NCBI GenBank assembly: GCA_023445445.1 | Contig: JAEXLD010000097.1 | Coordinates: 1-39,140 of the forward strand | Source of the DNA: Bacillota bacterium | Lineage (GTDB): Bacteria; Bacillota; Clostridia; Clostridiales; Clostridiaceae | Length of the DNA: 39,140 nucleotides | Reading direction: 5' to 3' | Shown here: piece by piece, positions 1 to 8,072 of the stretch | How the letters are laid out: each line of letters begins with the position of its first letter | How positions within the stretch are numbered: the stretch's first letter is position 1 | Position numbers and translations under genes: made by a program | Notes under the pieces: model-generated | Databases searched by the model: none | What the model saw: only the letters and a program-made list of their open reading frames with translations | Told to the model about the DNA's origin: nothing

Positions 1-12
1 CTCTCAATAAAA
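1..12 (-). rRNA. rrs: 16S rRNA, extreme 5' end (partial)
   Basis: Read on the minus strand, the sequence ends in ...TTTTTATTGAGAG at base 1. This is what precedes TTTGATCCTGGCTCAG at the 5' end of clostridial 16S rRNA. The diagnostic part lies outside the window, so identity rests on these few bases plus the rRNA-type leader and promoter immediately upstream. The exact mature end is a guess. The gene would run leftward, away from oriC. Confidence 0.7.
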
Positions 13-97
13 AGTTTAATCTGTTGCTCAAATTACTTTGAGTCTTAATTTTAAGACTTAAAAGAATTGCTGGTTTATTTTATACTTAACTTATATT

Positions 98-142
98 CTG
101 TTCAATTTTCAAAGACCATTTTCCTCGTCGCCCTCAAGCGAC
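98..142 (-). promoter_or_regulatory. rRNA leader boxB/boxA antitermination region
   Basis: On the minus strand, a short hairpin (GTCGC stem, TTGAGG loop, GCGAC stem, 142-127) is followed by GGTCTTTGAAAATTGAACAG (117-98). The TCTTTGAAAA core matches the boxA-type antitermination element found in rRNA leaders of Firmicutes. It lies between the rRNA promoter at 149-177 and the start of 16S, as expected for loading of an Nus-type antitermination complex. Seen: hairpin and boxA-like string. Known from the family: the role. Confidence 0.7.
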
Positions 143-148
143 TTCATT

Positions 149-177
149 ATCTTAACATTTGTCTTACTGTTTGTCAA
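149..177 (-). promoter_or_regulatory. rRNA operon promoter P2 (sigma-A type)
   Basis: On the minus strand, TTGACA (177-172) is followed after exactly 17 bases by TAAGAT (154-149). The -35 is perfect and the -10 matches four of six. Transcription would start just before the boxB hairpin and run into 16S rRNA at the left edge. Confidence 0.75.
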
Positions 178-233
178 CAACTTTTTCACAAGTTTTTTTG
201 CTTGTTTGTTGTTGTCTCTCAGCGACGAGATTT

Positions 234-242
234 ATCTTACCA
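234..242 (-). promoter_or_regulatory. possible rRNA promoter P1 (extended -10)
   Basis: On the minus strand TGGTAAGAT (242-234) is an extended -10 with the same TAAGAT hexamer as P2. There is no recognisable -35 at 17 bases. rRNA operons of Firmicutes commonly have tandem promoters, and the DNA just downstream (CTCGTCGC, about 229-222) echoes the GTCGC element downstream of P2. Confidence 0.35.
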
Positions 243-410
243 TGTTATATTAATTAGGTTTTATATTTATATTATCATTTAAATTAATTATTATAAAAAA
301 TCTCTTTTTTTCTATATTTATCTTAATTATTCTAATATTGATACGCCTGGATGAGATTACGTTATTTTTCATATAATATGCCTTCTGTTAATGCTAATAA
401 CCTTTAAATA
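243..410. other. AT-rich spacer between rRNA promoters and gyrA terminator
   Basis: No convincing gene, RNA or repeat is visible here. The stretch is AT-rich with A/T runs upstream of the rRNA promoters, which could act as UP elements. A reading frame on the plus strand across 67-282 overlaps the rRNA leader antisense and is rejected as a gene. Confidence 0.6.
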
Positions 411-412
411 AT

Positions 413-461
413 AAAAAAAACCTAAGTTAACTCTATACTTTAAATATAAAGCTAACTCAGG
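413..461 (-). terminator. gyrA Rho-independent terminator
   Basis: On the minus strand, CCTGAGTTAGC (461-451) can pair with GTTAACTTAGG (431-421), allowing G-U pairs, and eight T residues follow (420-413). It sits 24 bases after the gyrA stop and closes the leftward dnaA-gyrA block before the rRNA promoters. Confidence 0.85.
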
Positions 462-484
462 CTTTAAGTCTTATTTAATTCTGT

Positions 485-3028
485 TTATTCTTCAATATCA
501 CTTAAATCTTCTGTAATTTCAATATCATCTTCAATATTATTAATTACAGGTTCTATTTGATTAAGTTCATTACCTTCTTCTAATGTTAACTGTTCTTCTT
601 TATCTTCATTACTACCAGATATTTTTGCTATTGCAACAACTTTTTCTTCATCAGATGTTCTCATTAGAGTTACACCCATTGCAGATCTGCTAGTTACTGA
701 AATATCAGAAACATTAATTCTTATTGCAACTCCACTTGTATTTATCAACATAAGCTCATCTTCTAATTTACATACAGTTGCACCAACTACTTTTCCTGTC
801 TTTTCTGATAATTTATAAGTTATTAATCCTGTTCCACCTCTTCTTTGTACTTTATATTGAGTAATAGGTGTTCTCTTTCCAAATCCATTTTCACTTATAA
901 CTAATAAGTCTTCTCCCTTGACAGCTATATCCATACAAACAGCTACATCATTATCCTTTAAATGTATAGATCTAACTCCTGAAGCAGTCCTTCCCATCGG
1001 CCTTACATCTTTTTCATTAAATCTAATAGCATTTCCTTCTCTTGTTGCTATTATTATATCTGCATCTCCACGTGTTACCTTAACCTTAAGTAATTCATCT
1101 CCATCTCTTAAGTTAATTGCTATTAATCCATTTTTTCTAAGATTCTTAAACTCATTTAAAGGTGTTTTCTTAACTAATCCTTGTTTAGTTGCCATAAATA
1201 AGAATCCTTCAGTTATATCATCTCTTATAGTAAGTACAGTTTCTATTCTTTCATCTGCTTCAATTGCAATTAAGTTAATTATATTAGTTCCCTTAGCTGT
1301 TCTTCCTGCATCAGGTATTTCATATGCTCTTAACTTGTAAACTCTTCCTCTATTTGTAAAGAACAATACATCTGAATGGGTAGATGTGATACTAACATGC
1401 TCTACAAAATCATCTTCCTTTGTAGACATTGCTTGTATTCCTCTTCCTCCTCTTCTTTGTGCTGAATAAGTATCAGCTGATATTCTCTTTATATAACCTG
1501 AGTGAGTTAATGTAACTACTACTTCCTCTTCTTGAATAAGATCTTCTATATCTATTTCATTCATTACTTTTTCTATAGCAGTTCTTCTATCATCACTATA
1601 CTTTCTTTTTATTTCAGTAAGTTCATCTTTAATTACTGATAGTAATTTCACTTCATCTTCTAAAATTGATTTTAAGTATTCTATTTGTTTCATAAGCTCA
1701 GCGTACTCTTCCTCAATCTTATCTCTTTCAAGACCTGTTAATCTTCTTAGTCTCATTTCTAATATTGCTTGAGCTTGCTTATCGCTTAATCCGAATCTCT
1801 CTATTAAAGTGTTTTTTGCTATTTCTGAAGTTTTTGAAGATCTAATAATGCTTATAACTTCATCAATATTATCAAGTGCAATTTTTAATCCCTCAAGAAT
1901 ATGAGCTCTAGCCTCAGCCTTATTAAGTTCAAATACAGTTCTTCTAGTTACTACTTCCTTTTGGAATTCTATATAATAACTTAAAACTTGTTTTAAATTT
2001 AAAACATGTGGCTCATTATTTACAAGAGCTAACATGATAACTCCAAAAGTATCTTGCATTTTTGTATGCTTATATAATAAATTTAAAATTACATTTGGAT
2101 TAGCATCCTTCTTAAGTTCTATAACAATTCTCATACCTTCTCTATCAGATTCATCTCTTAAATCTGATATACCAACTATTTTTTTGTCCTTAACTAAGTC
2201 AGCTATATTTTCAATAAGTTTAGCCTTATTTACTTGATATGGAATTTCTGTAACTATAATTTTATGTCTATTATTTTCTTCTTCTATTTCTGCTTTAGCT
2301 CTAACTATTATTCTACCTTTTCCAGTTTCGTAAGCAGCTCTTATTCCTGCCTTCCCCATAATAATAGCACCAGTTGGGAAATCTGGTCCCTTTATTACAG
2401 TCATTAACTCTAAAACAGTAGCTTCTGGATTATCAATAAGCATTATAGTTCCATCTATAACTTCTCCTAAGTTATGAGGAGGAATATTAGTTGCCATACC
2501 AACTGCTATTCCTGATGACCCATTTACTAAAAGATTTGGATATCTTGAAGGTAAAACTACTGGTTCTTTTTCTTCACCATCAAAGTTTGGAATAAAATCT
2601 ACAGTATCTTTATTTATATCCCTTAACATTTCTGCTGCTATTTTATTCATTTTAGCCTCTGTATATCTCATAGCAGCTGCACTATCTCCATCTACAGATC
2701 CAAAGTTTCCATGACCATCTACAAGCATATATCTCATTGAGAAATCTTGAGCCATTCTTACAAGAGCATCATATACGGAAGTATCACCGTGTGGATGATA
2801 CTTACCTAAAACTTCCCCAACTATTCTTGCACACTTTCTATATCCCTTTTCTGGAGCTAATCCAAGATCATTCATTGAATGAAGTATTCTTCTATGAACT
2901 GGCTTTAATCCATCTCTAACATCTGGAAGCGCACGCCCAACTATAACGCTCATTGCATAGTCAATGTAGCATCTTTTCATCTCTTTATTAATGTCTATAT
3001 CTATAACTTTTCCTTCATTTAAGCTCAT
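485..3028 (-). CDS. gyrA: DNA gyrase subunit A
   Basis: Breakage-reunion subunit of gyrase, which with GyrB introduces negative supercoils. Met at 3028 (MSLNEGKV) is preferred over a GTG three codons upstream because GAGGTG lies six bases before it. This gives 847 residues and numbering that matches E. coli. The active-site Tyr is Tyr122 in AAMRYTEAK, and the quinolone region reads HGDTSVYD with Thr83 and Asp87. QRRGGRG is the GyrA box, which marks gyrase rather than topoisomerase IV. The C-terminal beta-pinwheel ends in an acidic tail rich in Glu and Asp, as in many gyrases. The gene follows gyrB by about 21 bases, is the last of the leftward block, and is followed by a terminator. Thr83 is also the normal residue in some clostridia (for example C. 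difficile), so it does not signal resistance. Confidence 0.98.
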   Translation of the reverse strand: MSLNEGKVIDIDINKEMKRCYIDYAMSVIVGRALPDVRDGLKPVHRRILHSMNDLGLAPEKGYRKCARIVGEVLGKYHPHGDTSVYDALVRMAQDFSMRYMLVDGHGNFGSVDGDSAAAMRYTEAKMNKIAAEMLRDINKDTVDFIPNFDGEEKEPVVLPSRYPNLLVNGSSGIAVGMATNIPPHNLGEVIDGTIMLIDNPEATVLELMTVIKGPDFPTGAIIMGKAGIRAAYETGKGRIIVRAKAEIEEENNRHKIIVTEIPYQVNKAKLIENIADLVKDKKIVGISDLRDESDREGMRIVIELKKDANPNVILNLLYKHTKMQDTFGVIMLALVNNEPHVLNLKQVLSYYIEFQKEVVTRRTVFELNKAEARAHILEGLKIALDNIDEVISIIRSSKTSEIAKNTLIERFGLSDKQAQAILEMRLRRLTGLERDKIEEEYAELMKQIEYLKSILEDEVKLLSVIKDELTEIKRKYSDDRRTAIEKVMNEIDIEDLIQEEEVVVTLTHSGYIKRISADTYSAQRRGGRGIQAMSTKEDDFVEHVSITSTHSDVLFFTNRGRVYKLRAYEIPDAGRTAKGTNIINLIAIEADERIETVLTIRDDITEGFLFMATKQGLVKKTPLNEFKNLRKNGLIAINLRDGDELLKVKVTRGDADIIIATREGNAIRFNEKDVRPMGRTASGVRSIHLKDNDVAVCMDIAVKGEDLLVISENGFGKRTPITQYKVQRRGGTGLITYKLSEKTGKVVGATVCKLEDELMLINTSGVAIRINVSDISVTSRSAMGVTLMRTSDEEKVVAIAKISGSNEDKEEQLTLEEGNELNQIEPVINNIEDDIEITEDLSDIEE

Positions 3029-3049
3029 GTACCTCACCTCGCTTTAGTA

Positions 3050-4963
3050 CTAAATATCTAAGTTGCTTACCTTCTTAGCATTTTTGTGTATAAATTCTCT
3101 TCTTGGTTCAACTTTATCACCCATTAATATAGTGAATATTTCATCTGCTGCTATTGCATCTTCAACAGTAGCCTTTAATAATATTCTTTTTTCTGGATCC
3201 ATTGTTGTATCCCATAGCTGAGTTGCATTCATTTCACCTAACCCTTTGTATCTTTGAATATTTGTAGCGTTATCTTTACCACCAATTTCATTTAATAAGG
3301 ATTCTAGTTCTTGATCTGAATATGCATAATACTCTTTCTTATTCTTTTTAACTTGATAAAGAGGTGGCTGAGCTATATAAACGTGTCCACCATCTAATAG
3401 TCCCCTCATATATCTAAAGAAAAATGTTAATAATAGCGTTCTAATATGTGCTCCATCAACATCAGCATCTGTCATAATTATAATTCTATTATATCTTAGC
3501 TTACTTTCATCAAAGTCATCACCAATTCCAGCTCCAAATGCAGTAACCATTGACTTTATTGAATCTGCAGTTAATATTCTATCTAATCTTTGCTTTTCAA
3601 CATTTAATATTTTACCTCTTAAAGGTAATATTGCTTGGAATCTTCTATTTCTTCCTTGTTTAGCTGATCCCCCCGCTGAATCTCCCTCAACTATATAAAT
3701 TTCGCATTCTAATGGATCCTTAGATGAACAATCTGCTAATTTACCAGGAAGTGTTGATCTTTCTAGAACTGATTTTCTAGTTAATTCCCTAGCCTTTCTT
3801 GCTGCATCTCTTGCTCTTGATGCCATTAATGCTTTTTCTATAATTATCTTACCTACATTAGGATTTTCTTCAAGGAATATAGAGACTCCTTCTCCAACTA
3901 TTGAATCAACAACACTTCTTACTTCAGAATTTCCTAGTTTAGTTTTTGTTTGGCCTTCAAATTGTGGTTCAGATATTTTAACAGATACTACAGCTGTTAA
4001 CCCTTCTCTTATATCGTCTCCAGATAAGTTTTTATCATTTTCTTTTAAATGATTAAATCTCTTACCATAATCATTTATAACCCTTGTTAATGCAGTCTTA
4101 AATCCTGATAAGTGTGTACCACCTTCAATTGTATCTATATTATTCGCAAATGAATATAGATTTTCATTATATCCATCATTATATTGAAGTGCTATTTCTG
4201 CTATTATTCCATCTTTTTCCCCTTCTACGTATATAGGATCTTGATGTAAAACCTCTTTGTTTCTGTTTAAATAAGCAACAAATTCCTTTATTCCACCTTC
4301 ATAGTGATATATTTCTTGCTTATTATCTTCTCTTTTATCAGTTAAAACTATTCTTATTCCCTTATTTAAAAATGCTAATTCTCTTAACCTATTTGCTAAT
4401 ATTTCAAAATCATATTCAGTCTCTTCAAATATTTCAGTATCCGGCTTAAAGGAAACCTTAGTTCCATGTTCTTCTGTAGAACCTATTATAGCTAAATCAG
4501 ATATAGCATTACCTCTGGAATATTTTTGTTGCCATACTTCCCCATCTCTTGATACAGTAACTTCACACCATTCAGATAATGCATTAACAACTGATGCACC
4601 AACACCATGTAATCCTCCAGATACCTTATATCCACCACCGCCGAATTTACCTCCAGCATGCAGAACTGTCATAATTACTTCTACAGCAGATTTACCCATC
4701 TTAGGGTGTATACCAGTAGGCATACCTCTACCATTATCTATTACAGTTATAGAATTATCTTCATTGATTGATACTGATATTTCATTACAGAATCCTGCTA
4801 AAGCTTCATCGATACTGTTATCTACTATTTCATAAACAAGGTGATGCAATCCCCTTGAACTAGTACTCCCTATATACATTCCTGGTCTTTTTCTAACGGC
4901 TTCTAAGCCCTCGAGAACCTGAATTTGACTTTCATCATAACTTTGTTTGTTATTTTCCAACAT
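3050..4963 (-). CDS. gyrB: DNA gyrase subunit B
   Basis: ATPase subunit of gyrase, 637 residues, the usual length for Firmicutes. The N-terminal GHKL ATPase shows EIVDNSIDEA (catalytic Glu about 45, Mg-binding Asn about 49), GRGMPTGIH, and the glycine lid region with GGLHGVGASVVNAL. The TOPRIM domain follows, with EGDSAGGSAKQGR (Glu about 426) and DADVDGAHIRTLL (first Asp about 499). The C-terminal RYKGLGEMN region contacts GyrA. There is no 170-residue insertion of the gamma-proteobacterial type. The start has a strong AAAGGAGGAG site. It lies between remB and gyrA and is probably co-transcribed with gyrA. Confidence 0.98.
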   Translation of the reverse strand: MLENNKQSYDESQIQVLEGLEAVRKRPGMYIGSTSSRGLHHLVYEIVDNSIDEALAGFCNEISVSINEDNSITVIDNGRGMPTGIHPKMGKSAVEVIMTVLHAGGKFGGGGYKVSGGLHGVGASVVNALSEWCEVTVSRDGEVWQQKYSRGNAISDLAIIGSTEEHGTKVSFKPDTEIFEETEYDFEILANRLRELAFLNKGIRIVLTDKREDNKQEIYHYEGGIKEFVAYLNRNKEVLHQDPIYVEGEKDGIIAEIALQYNDGYNENLYSFANNIDTIEGGTHLSGFKTALTRVINDYGKRFNHLKENDKNLSGDDIREGLTAVVSVKISEPQFEGQTKTKLGNSEVRSVVDSIVGEGVSIFLEENPNVGKIIIEKALMASRARDAARKARELTRKSVLERSTLPGKLADCSSKDPLECEIYIVEGDSAGGSAKQGRNRRFQAILPLRGKILNVEKQRLDRILTADSIKSMVTAFGAGIGDDFDESKLRYNRIIIMTDADVDGAHIRTLLLTFFFRYMRGLLDGGHVYIAQPPLYQVKKNKKEYYAYSDQELESLLNEIGGKDNATNIQRYKGLGEMNATQLWDTTMDPEKRILLKATVEDAIAADEIFTILMGDKVEPRREFIHKNAKKVSNLDI

Positions 4964-5019
4964 AATCTCCTCCTTTTAATGAACTTTTATTTTAACCCTA
5001 TGAAGATTAAAAATTGGAA

Positions 5020-5280
5020 CTATGGATTATAATCTATATTTGTTCTTTTTGTTAAAGTTGAAGATGATATTGGTGACAAGTATATTTTACTCATCTTATT
5101 AACTTCAGCTATAACAAAAGATTTAGGCTTTTCTTTTGAAATTCTTTCTACAAACCCATCTTCTTCTGCCATTCTTAAAAATGCACTTGTGTCTGAGCTA
5201 TACATAGTTGTTTGTAAATCAAAAATTCCAATTATGTCCTTAACCGGAACAACAACATTTTCTCCTAAATGTAAAAACAT
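5020..5280 (-). CDS. remB: RemB-like regulatory protein (DUF370/YaaB)
   Basis: Small 86-residue protein beginning MFLHLGENVVVPVKDIIGIFD and containing FLRMAEEDGFVERIS, typical of the DUF370 family (YaaB/RemB, extracellular matrix regulator). In Bacillus subtilis RemB affects biofilm matrix expression, and its paralogue RemA binds DNA. The position between recF and gyrB is the conserved origin location of this family member. It starts after GGGAGGAG, 13 bases after the recF stop. What it does in clostridia is not established, so the matrix role is transferred from Bacillus. Confidence 0.85.
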   Translation of the reverse strand: MFLHLGENVVVPVKDIIGIFDLQTTMYSSDTSAFLRMAEEDGFVERISKEKPKSFVIAEVNKMSKIYLSPISSSTLTKRTNIDYNP

Positions 5281-5293
5281 AAGAACTCCTCCC

Positions 5294-6379
5294 TTAATTT
5301 AGGATTTCACCATCCTTAACCTTAAAGACCCTAGAACTACTATCTAAGTAATTTGTAAGATCTTCTATTCCTGTACATGTTATTATTGTTTGAATTTCAC
5401 CTATGGTACTTAAAATATATCTCTTTCTATTGAAATCCAATTCTGATAAAACATCATCTAGCAATAATACTGGATATTCTGATGTCAATTCCTTTATTAT
5501 CTTCAAAGAAGAGAACTTCATAGTAAGAACAGCACTTCTTTGCTGACCTTGTGATCCAAAACTTTTAGTATCTATACCATTAATAAGCACAATAAAATCA
5601 TCCCTATGTGGGCCAATGCTAGTTAATCCTTTATCAATATCTTTATTTCTATTTTTTTTCAATTGTTCATAAAAACAATCCTCTATATTTTCTAAATCCT
5701 TTACTGTACTTACATATTTAAATTCCACATCTTCTTTTCCTGAAGATATATCCTTATGTATATTCTTTCCATAAAAATTTAACTTATTAATATAATTTAA
5801 TCTTTCTCTAACTATGTTGCATCCGAAATTTGCTAGTTGAATATCATATATATCTAAGACATCTTTATCAACTTTTCTACTCTTTAAAAGTATATTACGT
5901 TCATTCAAAACCTTATTATACTGAACTAAATTATAATAATATTTAGAATCTAACTGACATAATTCCATATCTATGAATTTTCTTCTTACACCTGGAGAAT
6001 CCTTAATTATACGTAAATCTTCAGGAGAAAACATGACTACATTAAAGTTTCCAAATAATTCTCCAATTTTTGAAGCCTTAATTTTGTTTATTCTTATTGC
6101 CTTTTTCCCGTCTTTAAGTATGTTAATATCAATAGTTTTATCCAATCTATCTCTACCAACTAAAACACTTACAAAGGCACTTTCCGCATTCCAATTAATT
6201 AATTCTCTATCTTTTGAAGTCCTATGGGATCTCGCAAATGCACAATAATAAATTGCTTCAAGAATATTAGTTTTTCCTTGAGCATTATCCCCCATAAATA
6301 CATTTACATTTTTCCCCAGTGTTATATTTAAGGATTTATAATTTCTATAATTTAATATTTGTATCTTCTTAATATACAT
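5294..6379 (-). CDS. recF: DNA replication and repair protein RecF
   Basis: SMC-like ATPase of the RecFOR pathway that loads RecA at single-strand gaps and helps restart stalled forks. Length is 361 residues, normal for the family. Walker A is GDNAQGKTN (about 30-38) after the N-terminal LNYRNY motif. The signature region SFGSQGQQRS is at about 265-275, and Walker B is PVLLLDDVLSELD near residue 300. The start follows AGGTG with seven bases of spacing. The gene sits in the leftward dnaN-yaaA-recF-remB-gyrB order common to Firmicutes. Confidence 0.96.
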   Translation of the reverse strand: MYIKKIQILNYRNYKSLNITLGKNVNVFMGDNAQGKTNILEAIYYCAFARSHRTSKDRELINWNAESAFVSVLVGRDRLDKTIDINILKDGKKAIRINKIKASKIGELFGNFNVVMFSPEDLRIIKDSPGVRRKFIDMELCQLDSKYYYNLVQYNKVLNERNILLKSRKVDKDVLDIYDIQLANFGCNIVRERLNYINKLNFYGKNIHKDISSGKEDVEFKYVSTVKDLENIEDCFYEQLKKNRNKDIDKGLTSIGPHRDDFIVLINGIDTKSFGSQGQQRSAVLTMKFSSLKIIKELTSEYPVLLLDDVLSELDFNRKRYILSTIGEIQTIITCTGIEDLTNYLDSSSRVFKVKDGEILN

Positions 6380-6444
6380 TATTTACACCTATATTTGATT
6401 ATAACATATTAGAGGAATAAAAGTAATTATTAGGCTAAGAGTAA

Positions 6445-6651
6445 TTATATTACTCTATATTTCTCTCCATTAAATTCCACTAAGTCTCCTGGTCTAATCT
6501 TTTTTCCTCTTTGTGTACATATTTCTCCATTAACCTTAACTAATTCATCTAAGATATACATCTTAGCTTCTGATCCTAATGATGCAGCTCCACACCATTT
6601 TAAGAAAGAATCTAGTTTAATAAATTCTGTATTAATTTTAACTTCATTCAT
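6445..6651 (-). CDS. yaaA: S4-domain RNA-binding protein YaaA (RlbA)
   Basis: Small 68-residue S4-fold protein. FIKLDSFLKWCGAASLGSEA forms the S4 RNA-binding helices, and VNGEICTQRGKKIRPGD is the family signature. The Bacillus homologue (YaaA/RlbA) has been linked to ribosome assembly; the precise role is unclear. The start codon has only a weak Shine-Dalgarno (GGA). It overlaps, as ATGA, the stop of a 13-codon upstream reading frame that does have a strong site, so translation may be coupled to it. It lies between dnaN and recF. Confidence 0.9.
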   Translation of the reverse strand: MNEVKINTEFIKLDSFLKWCGAASLGSEAKMYILDELVKVNGEICTQRGKKIRPGDLVEFNGEKYRVI

Positions 6652-6689
6652 TTTCCAATTCTATGCATATAAATACAATGTTTATGCAT
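6648..6689 (-). CDS. possible 13-codon upstream ORF coupled to yaaA
   Basis: Eleven bases after the dnaN stop, on the minus strand, AAAGGAG precedes an ATG that opens a 13-codon frame (MHKHCIYMHRIGK). Its TGA stop overlaps the yaaA ATG as ATGA. The peptide resembles nothing I know. Its value may be only in delivering ribosomes to yaaA, whose own Shine-Dalgarno is poor. It could also be chance in AT-rich DNA. Confidence 0.3.
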   Translation of the reverse strand: MHKHCIYMHRIGK

Positions 6690-6699
6690 TTTCTCCTTT

Positions 6700-7800
6700 C
6701 TATCTTAATAGTCTAACTGGTAATACTAAGTACTTAGAATTATCCGTATTTTTGCATTTAATTACGCAAGGGCTAACACTTGAAGTCATTTCTAAAACAA
6801 CCTCATCCCCTTCTATATTCTTTAGAACATCAATTAAATACCTTGAGTTAAATGCAATTTGAATTGATTCTCCTTGCAGATTTATACTTACTTCTTCTCT
6901 AACCTTTCCCAATTGAGAATTAGATGTTATTATAACTGTCTCATCTTGAACATCTAATTTAATTAAATTACTATTGCTATCCTTTGCCATAAGAGATGCT
7001 CTCTCAATACAATTTTGTAATTCTTGCTTTTTAACATCAATAGAAATCTTATGTTCTTGAGGAAGTAAAGATATATAATTAACAAACTTTCCATCTAATA
7101 GTCTAGAAATTATTTTAGTATCACTTAAGTTAAATAAAATATGATTATTAGTAAAAGTAATCTCTACTATTTCATTTGTATCTTCTAATATTCTTGAAAC
7201 CTCGTTTAATGTTTTTCCTGGAATAACTACCTCTATTTCATTATCATTATCTAAAAACTCTGATCTTATAGCTAATCTATATCCATCTAAAGCTACAAGA
7301 TTTAAATTTCTATTTTTAACCTCAAATAATATACCTTGTAATATTGGTCTTGTTTCATCTTGAGCTATAGCAAAAGATGTACCCCTTATCATGCTTTTTA
7401 ATATATTTTGAGGAACTTCTACTGATAAATTTTCATTGATTTTAGGTAACTCAGGATAATCTTCTCCATTCATATAAACTAAGTTGAAAACTGATTTTTC
7501 ACAAGTTATTTGTATTATTTCATTTTCTAAAGTTTCAATAACAACATCTGAATTTGGAAGCTTTCTTATTATTTCTCCAAATATCTTAGAGTCTATAACT
7601 AACATGCCTTCTTCGATAATATTAGCTTGAACTTTTGTTTCAATAGAAACATCCATATCAGATCCTATTAATGTTAATTCATTATTTTTAGCTGTTATAT
7701 ATATTCCTTCTAGTATAGGCATTGTAGTTTTACCTGTTATAGCCTTACTAGCAATAGATATACCTTCTTGTAGTTTTTGTTTTTCACATATGAATTTCAT
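6700..7800 (-). CDS. dnaN: DNA polymerase III beta sliding clamp
   Basis: Ring-shaped processivity clamp that tethers polymerase III and many repair enzymes to DNA. The 366 residues match the family length and the three repeated clamp folds. The start MKFICEKQKLQEGISIASKAI is typical, and the C-terminal VLPVRLLR matches the (L)PxR end that lines the protein-binding pocket. It starts after TAAGGAGG. It is separated from dnaA by 272 bases that contain the DUE half of oriC, so its transcript passes through or starts in the origin. No clear dedicated promoter was found. Confidence 0.97.
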   Translation of the reverse strand: MKFICEKQKLQEGISIASKAITGKTTMPILEGIYITAKNNELTLIGSDMDVSIETKVQANIIEEGMLVIDSKIFGEIIRKLPNSDVVIETLENEIIQITCEKSVFNLVYMNGEDYPELPKINENLSVEVPQNILKSMIRGTSFAIAQDETRPILQGILFEVKNRNLNLVALDGYRLAIRSEFLDNDNEIEVVIPGKTLNEVSRILEDTNEIVEITFTNNHILFNLSDTKIISRLLDGKFVNYISLLPQEHKISIDVKKQELQNCIERASLMAKDSNSNLIKLDVQDETVIITSNSQLGKVREEVSINLQGESIQIAFNSRYLIDVLKNIEGDEVVLEMTSSVSPCVIKCKNTDNSKYLVLPVRLLR

Positions 7801-7840
7801 ATAAAAACCTCCTTAATTTATGAACATAAAATATTCACAG

Positions 7841-7918
7841 AAATAATATAAATATATAGATAAATATATAGATAATTTATAATAATAGTAGTAGTAGGGG
7901 CTGTTGATATGTTGATAA
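7841..7918. other. oriC DNA unwinding region with DnaA-trio repeats
   Basis: From left to right there is an almost pure A/T stretch (7841-7880), then successive trinucleotides TAA TAA TAG TAG TAG TAG (7880-7897), then GGG(G) to 7900. Two overlapping DnaA-like boxes read on the minus strand follow: 7902-7910 with two mismatches and 7910-7918 (TGTTGATAA) with one. This is the architecture described for Bacillus subtilis, where DnaA on two boxes beside a GC-rich spacer loads onto DnaA-trios to open the duplex. I infer that strand opening occurs at about 7841-7897. Confidence 0.75.
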
Positions 7919-7963
7919 GTACCTTTAGCCCTTGAAAACACTAAAAAGTTAGTAAAAAAATAT

Positions 7964-8040
7964 TGTGGATAAGTGAAGCAAAAAATACATATCTTATCCA
8001 CAGTATTAACAAGCAATATTGTTTTTAATAGTTATCCACA
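7964..8040. other. oriC DnaA boxes downstream of dnaA
   Basis: Three perfect TTATCCACA boxes lie here: 7964-7972 on the minus strand, and 7994-8002 and 8032-8040 on the plus strand. They occupy the dnaA-dnaN interval next to the DnaA-trio region and form the second half of a bipartite origin. A weaker near-match (ATATTCACA) is at 7831-7839. Confidence 0.9.
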
Positions 8041-8072
8041 AACAATTCAATATATTTATGTACAGCTGTTAG

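Noticed and set aside
172..180. TTTGTCAAC near the rRNA -35, resembling a Spo0A box
   Set aside because: It is the complement of the promoter TTGACA and departs from the 0A-box consensus; no second site was seen.
67..282. Open reading frame of 71 codons on the plus strand at the left edge
   Set aside because: It lies antisense to the rRNA promoter, boxA and boxB elements, has no recognisable family and no good ribosome binding site.
918..1340. Long plus-strand frame inside gyrA, and similar long antisense frames in other genes
   Set aside because: They mirror the codons of the real gene on the other strand, are rich in Ser, Ile and Leu and lack a Shine-Dalgarno; they are shadows.
2770..2790. 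Possible fluoroquinolone resistance change in gyrA (Thr at position 83)
   Set aside because: Thr is wild type at this place in some clostridia, and Asp87 is intact.
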